41,085 nucleotides of DNA from an uncultured Clostridia bacterium (GTDB taxonomy: Bacteria; Bacillota; Clostridia; Oscillospirales; Acutalibacteraceae). Of this stretch, positions 38,037 to 41,085 are shown piece after piece. Both the position numbers and the translations under genes were made by a program. Under the pieces are notes generated by a model. The model was not told the origin of the DNA, ran no database searches, and was given only the letters and a program-made list of their open reading frames with translations. The stretch's first letter is position 1. Every line of letters begins with the position of its first letter. The stretch is from positions 1-41,085 of the forward strand of contig CAMHHL010000011.1 of the NCBI GenBank assembly GCA_946184925.1, given 5' to 3'.

Positions 38037-41021
38037 TTAAACCAGGCTGCCCGTTACATCGGAAAGCTTGAACGCCATACCGCCGTAAACGTCGTTGCCC
38101 TTATAATAGTTGGCATAGTGATAATTGCCGTCTTTAGTCTTTATATAGAAGCGTGCCGCGACTGTGTCGGTGCTGCCCTGTGTGCCTGTGAGCGCGAGTG
38201 TTACGTACTTGTAGTCTGTGTCGCTCGCGTACTGACCGAACTCGCCCGAGATTGTGTTGCTTGTGCCGTAGCAGCTGAAAATGTGAGCGCTGTCCATCTT
38301 TTCGTATGTCAGCTTATTCATATTCTGATAAATCGTGTCAACGGATGTGCCTGTCTTAGCCTTAACTACGATGTAGCCGTAGTCATCAATATTGCTGCCC
38401 TTGAGGAGTGTAGAGTTAATAGCGGTAACAAAGCGTATTCCGTCCTCGCCGCCCTCTGTCTCGATAGAGCCCTTCTTCTGGATGCCGAGCATCTGCATAT
38501 TGTGATACGCGCCGAGACCAAGACCGAAGTTCTGCTTTCCTTTGTCGTTGTCGGCTACCGTTACCATACCGTCACTCAGGTCAGCGGCAGGAGTGCGATG
38601 CACAGTGTACTTACCGCTGCCGTCAGAAGTGGAAACATAACCTAACTCGCAGTACTCCTCGGGATTGGAATTCTCAAACGAACCGCCGCTGACGGAGAGA
38701 ACCGCGTCCTCATCCTTATTCAGCTTACCGTTAAAGTTACCTCCGGTTACGGTTGCGGAGCCGGAAGCCGAGGCACTGCGCAGTGCAAACTTACCATCCG
38801 CCGTGGCGGTAAATGTACCGCCCTCAACTTTCAACTCGCCCACGTTGTAAACAGCGTTGCCGGTGCTTGACGAGAAGTCTCCGCCTGTGATAACCGCTGT
38901 GCCTTGGGTATCGTTCTTAAGAGCCTGTTTTCCGCCCGTAAATGTGCCGCCGTTAATTGTCAGCGTTGGAGAAGCGGACGATTCGCCCTCTATGTAACCA
39001 AAGGAGATGTTCGCGTCAATTTCACGGAAGCCGGTTCTGGTAGAATTATAACCGTTGACGATTAAGCTCGAATAATTATAATTATCGTTCTCTATCGTAA
39101 CACCTTCATTGATTGTCATAGTGCCGCGGTTGACAACAGTGTAATAGGTGTTACCGCCTATTCCTGTCTTACCTGACTCTTCGCTTCTGATAAATGTACC
39201 GCCGTCGAGTATCACGGTACCGCCGTTATTGAACAGCGAAGCGTGCTGGAACGCCGTGTTATCAACGGTACCGTTTCCGGTTACGCGCAGTTTTGAGCCG
39301 ATTTGAGCGATGATTGTGCTGTGGAGACCGTCGTTGGTCAAGGTCTTGCCGTTCAGGTTAAGGACAATGTCTTTGCCTGCGTTCAATACTACGTTCTCCT
39401 GAGCGTTTCTGAGCAGTCTGACTGTGTCGCCTGCACCCGCGGCACGGATAGCGTCCGCAAGAGTCGGGTATCTTTTGCCGTTGACTTCTGCAACATCAAC
39501 AGGCTTGGGCACATAAATACGGAACATATCGCTGAAAGACGCCAAGTCAGCCGCGGTCAGCTCAAAGCTCTCCGTAAAACCTTCATCATATTTTGCTACA
39601 TCGAAGCCGAAGTTTGTGTAGCTTTCCCACCAGTCGTACTGATCTATCTTTGTAAGCAAATTATACCTTTTGCCTACAGGCTCGATTTTAAAAGCGTTTG
39701 TACTCTTATTCCATGCTGTTACTTTGAAACCGATATAGGCTTTGGAGAAGATCAGCGATCCCTTAGGCAGTCCATTGATGGTGAACTGCTTTGTAGCAAC
39801 GTTGTTTTTGCCTGACTCGTTATCGGCTCTTTCATACATATTGGCGGCATTCCAACACTTTCCGAGCGTGAAGTACATATCTTCCGCGGGGATAAGATAA
39901 TAATCGTCAAGGTCTATATTCTGTGCTGCCGCGAGCGCTTCAACCTGAGTATCGGTAGTAACGGTGAATGTTTTTGCCTCGGAATCATAGTCTACCTTCG
40001 ACAGATCAAGCTGTAAAGCGGGACGTATGCCAACGGAGGCGTCATATATAATACCGAGAATAGTACCGGCTGTCTTACCGGAAAAATCTTTTCCTACAAC
40101 ACCTTTTACAGATTTACCTGCTGTACTTTCGTTGCGCAGCCACCAGGATCCGCCAAGATTGTTATTGAACGCAAATGCTCTCAAATTTACAGGAAGAGCA
40201 GCGGCTTCGTCGGAGTTCAGAAGATAAAGCTTTGCGCCTGTAACGTTAACATCGCTAAGGTCAACGCTCTTGATGGCGGCTGCTACATTATAGAAAGCTC
40301 CGCCCGGCGCTGTCTGATTATCAAGCGCGGTTTTTACTAATGATGTGCTGTAATCGGTGCCTGTAGTAGAAAACTTAGAGTCTCCAAGGTTTGTATCCGC
40401 GTAAAGCAAGGTTATACTACCTTCATTTTCGCTCGTGGAGTTATCCTCAATAATGTACCACGGCTTTCCATTAAAGGTTACTTGCTTAGCCGCTAAAGCT
40501 GTTGCGTCGTCACTGTCTGTAGGGATAAGAGCGGTGTAGCCGGTGGGAGCGGGAGCGGGAACATGACCGCCGAGGGTGATTGTTTTGTTTTCGTGATCAG
40601 CGGAAAGGACATGCCATTTTAAGGAATCGTTGCCGTCCTGATCAATCGGGACATAATCACTTTCATTATAATCGGAATCAATAGTTATCAAGAAGCCTTT
40701 ATTGTAATGAGAATCCCAATAAAGGTATACTTCAAAAACAGATGGTGTGAACACACTATCTGTAGACGTATCAGCAGATGAATCCCTATAATTACTATAA
40801 GTACCGCCTTTCAGAACAAAAGTATATCCTTCGGGCGTAATGGTTGCATCTACGCCTGAACCGTTATCCAAAATATCGCCTACAGCAAGGTCGGATGCCT
40901 TTACTTTAAAATGTCCGCTGTAGGTAGTCGCGCTCGCGGAGATCGGAACCACGGCGAACAGGCTGACGATCATCAGTGCCGCCAGTAATATACTGAGCGG
41001 TTTTTTAATAAATTTTGTCAT
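38037..41021 (-). CDS. Large secreted surface protein with DUF6273-like and beta-helix regions
   Basis: The 994-residue product starts with a Sec signal (1-31, ending ISASAT). Residues 130-350 resemble a DUF6273-type domain: GYTALIPTDSDD, LYLLNSDEAAALP, GSWWLRNES and VGIRPALQLDLSKV. Residues about 530-780 are a right-handed beta-helix of GGTF/NGGTFTGG rungs after VNGKRYPTLADAIRAAGAGDT, as in adhesins and pectate-lyase-like folds. The last 190 residues (IRFVTAINSTLL, DYGYIVVKAK, KYVTLALTG) form a separate beta-rich domain. No LPxTG motif or membrane anchor is seen at the C-terminus, so retention at the surface is uncertain. ATG 41021 has AAGGAGGAAA. Function is probably adhesion or glycan contact by inference only. 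Confidence 0.85.
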   Translation of the reverse strand: MTKFIKKPLSILLAALMIVSLFAVVPISASATTYSGHFKVKASDLAVGDILDNGSGVDATITPEGYTFVLKGGTYSNYRDSSADTSTDSVFTPSVFEVYLYWDSHYNKGFLITIDSDYNESDYVPIDQDGNDSLKWHVLSADHENKTITLGGHVPAPAPTGYTALIPTDSDDATALAAKQVTFNGKPWYIIEDNSTSENEGSITLLYADTNLGDSKFSTTGTDYSTSLVKTALDNQTAPGGAFYNVAAAIKSVDLSDVNVTGAKLYLLNSDEAAALPVNLRAFAFNNNLGGSWWLRNESTAGKSVKGVVGKDFSGKTAGTILGIIYDASVGIRPALQLDLSKVDYDSEAKTFTVTTDTQVEALAAAQNIDLDDYYLIPAEDMYFTLGKCWNAANMYERADNESGKNNVATKQFTINGLPKGSLIFSKAYIGFKVTAWNKSTNAFKIEPVGKRYNLLTKIDQYDWWESYTNFGFDVAKYDEGFTESFELTAADLASFSDMFRIYVPKPVDVAEVNGKRYPTLADAIRAAGAGDTVRLLRNAQENVVLNAGKDIVLNLNGKTLTNDGLHSTIIAQIGSKLRVTGNGTVDNTAFQHASLFNNGGTVILDGGTFIRSEESGKTGIGGNTYYTVVNRGTMTINEGVTIENDNYNYSSLIVNGYNSTRTGFREIDANISFGYIEGESSASPTLTINGGTFTGGKQALKNDTQGTAVITGGDFSSSTGNAVYNVGELKVEGGTFTATADGKFALRSASASGSATVTGGNFNGKLNKDEDAVLSVSGGSFENSNPEEYCELGYVSTSDGSGKYTVHRTPAADLSDGMVTVADNDKGKQNFGLGLGAYHNMQMLGIQKKGSIETEGGEDGIRFVTAINSTLLKGSNIDDYGYIVVKAKTGTSVDTIYQNMNKLTYEKMDSAHIFSCYGTSNTISGEFGQYASDTDYKYVTLALTGTQGSTDTVAARFYIKTKDGNYHYANYYKGNDVYGGMAFKLSDVTGSLV

Positions 41022-41052
41022 AAGTTTTCCTCCTTTAAATAAATTGAAAATT

Positions 41053-41085
41053 TGAGGTGTTATCCAAATCTTTGATTTGGATAAT
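41053..41085 (-). repeat. Possible solo copy of the family-1 optional hairpin module (cut by window edge)
   Basis: TGAGGTGTTATCCAAATC followed by TTTGATTTGGATAAT matches the minus-strand form of the module (TGAGGTGTTGTCCAAAAC) at 16 of 18 positions and can form the same type of hairpin (ATCCAAATC/GATTTGGAT). It is in the opposite orientation to copies A-E and lies 32 nt upstream of the surface protein start codon. The window ends within it. Confidence 0.4.

Overview
The window looks like chromosomal DNA of an anaerobic, spore-forming, starch-degrading, H2-metabolising clostridium, most likely from the Ruminococcaceae/Oscillospiraceae. The grounds are clostridial-type RpoB and RpoC, a SpoVAC spore protein with a sigma-G-like promoter, the complete FeFe-hydrogenase maturation set (HydE, HydG, HydF and the TM1266-type regulator), several secreted glycan or surface proteins, and a maltodextrin ABC importer without its own ATPase. 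No phage, plasmid, transposase or CRISPR gene is visible, so this is core chromosome with scattered small repeat elements.

Layout. 1-9.7 kb, all minus strand: the 5' end of a secreted protein gene, dCMP deaminase, rpoC, rpoB with its own promoter, and a solitary spoVAC. 9.8-16 kb, plus strand: cysteine desulfurase, thiI, a sortase B of unusual domain make-up and a small MoCF-like protein form one operon; then come an isolated 5S rRNA and an FkbM methyltransferase. 16.0-16.4 kb: a minus-strand tRNA operon Asp-Phe-Gly-Cys. 16.5-24.4 kb, minus: a secreted Thr/Pro-rich protein and the maltodextrin locus malE-malF-malG-GH13 lipoprotein-MGMT-like gene. 24.9-26.4 kb, plus: a MurE-type ligase. 26.7-30.6 kb, minus: citrate synthase and a secreted GH13 amylase with an N-terminal starch-binding-like module. 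30.7-36.3 kb, minus: TM1266-hydE-hydG-hydF-sir2-HAD operon. 36.7-41 kb: a small membrane protein (plus), then on the minus strand a 994-residue surface protein, a 58-residue peptide gene and a membrane protein.

How the genes work together: extracellular amylase cleaves starch, the MalE/F/G system imports maltodextrins, and the GH13 lipoprotein acts at the cell surface. The Hyd proteins would mature an FeFe hydrogenase, whose structural gene is not in the window, to dispose of fermentation electrons. The desulfurase passes sulfur to ThiI for tRNA and thiamine thiolation.

The most unusual signal is non-coding. Five copies of a 175-228 bp multi-hairpin element (family 1) all have the same orientation. 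Each starts directly behind a Rho-independent terminator, and each intact copy ends in a terminator-like hairpin of its own. In one place two copies are stacked head to tail, the second behind the first one's terminal hairpin. A second, unrelated repeat family (two copies) shows the same placement just after the T-tract of a terminator. Two family-1 copies fill the space between an upstream terminator and the ribosome binding site of a metabolic gene (the GH13 lipoprotein and the hydrogenase-maturation operon). All statements come from reading the sequence by eye; no database search or folding program was run.
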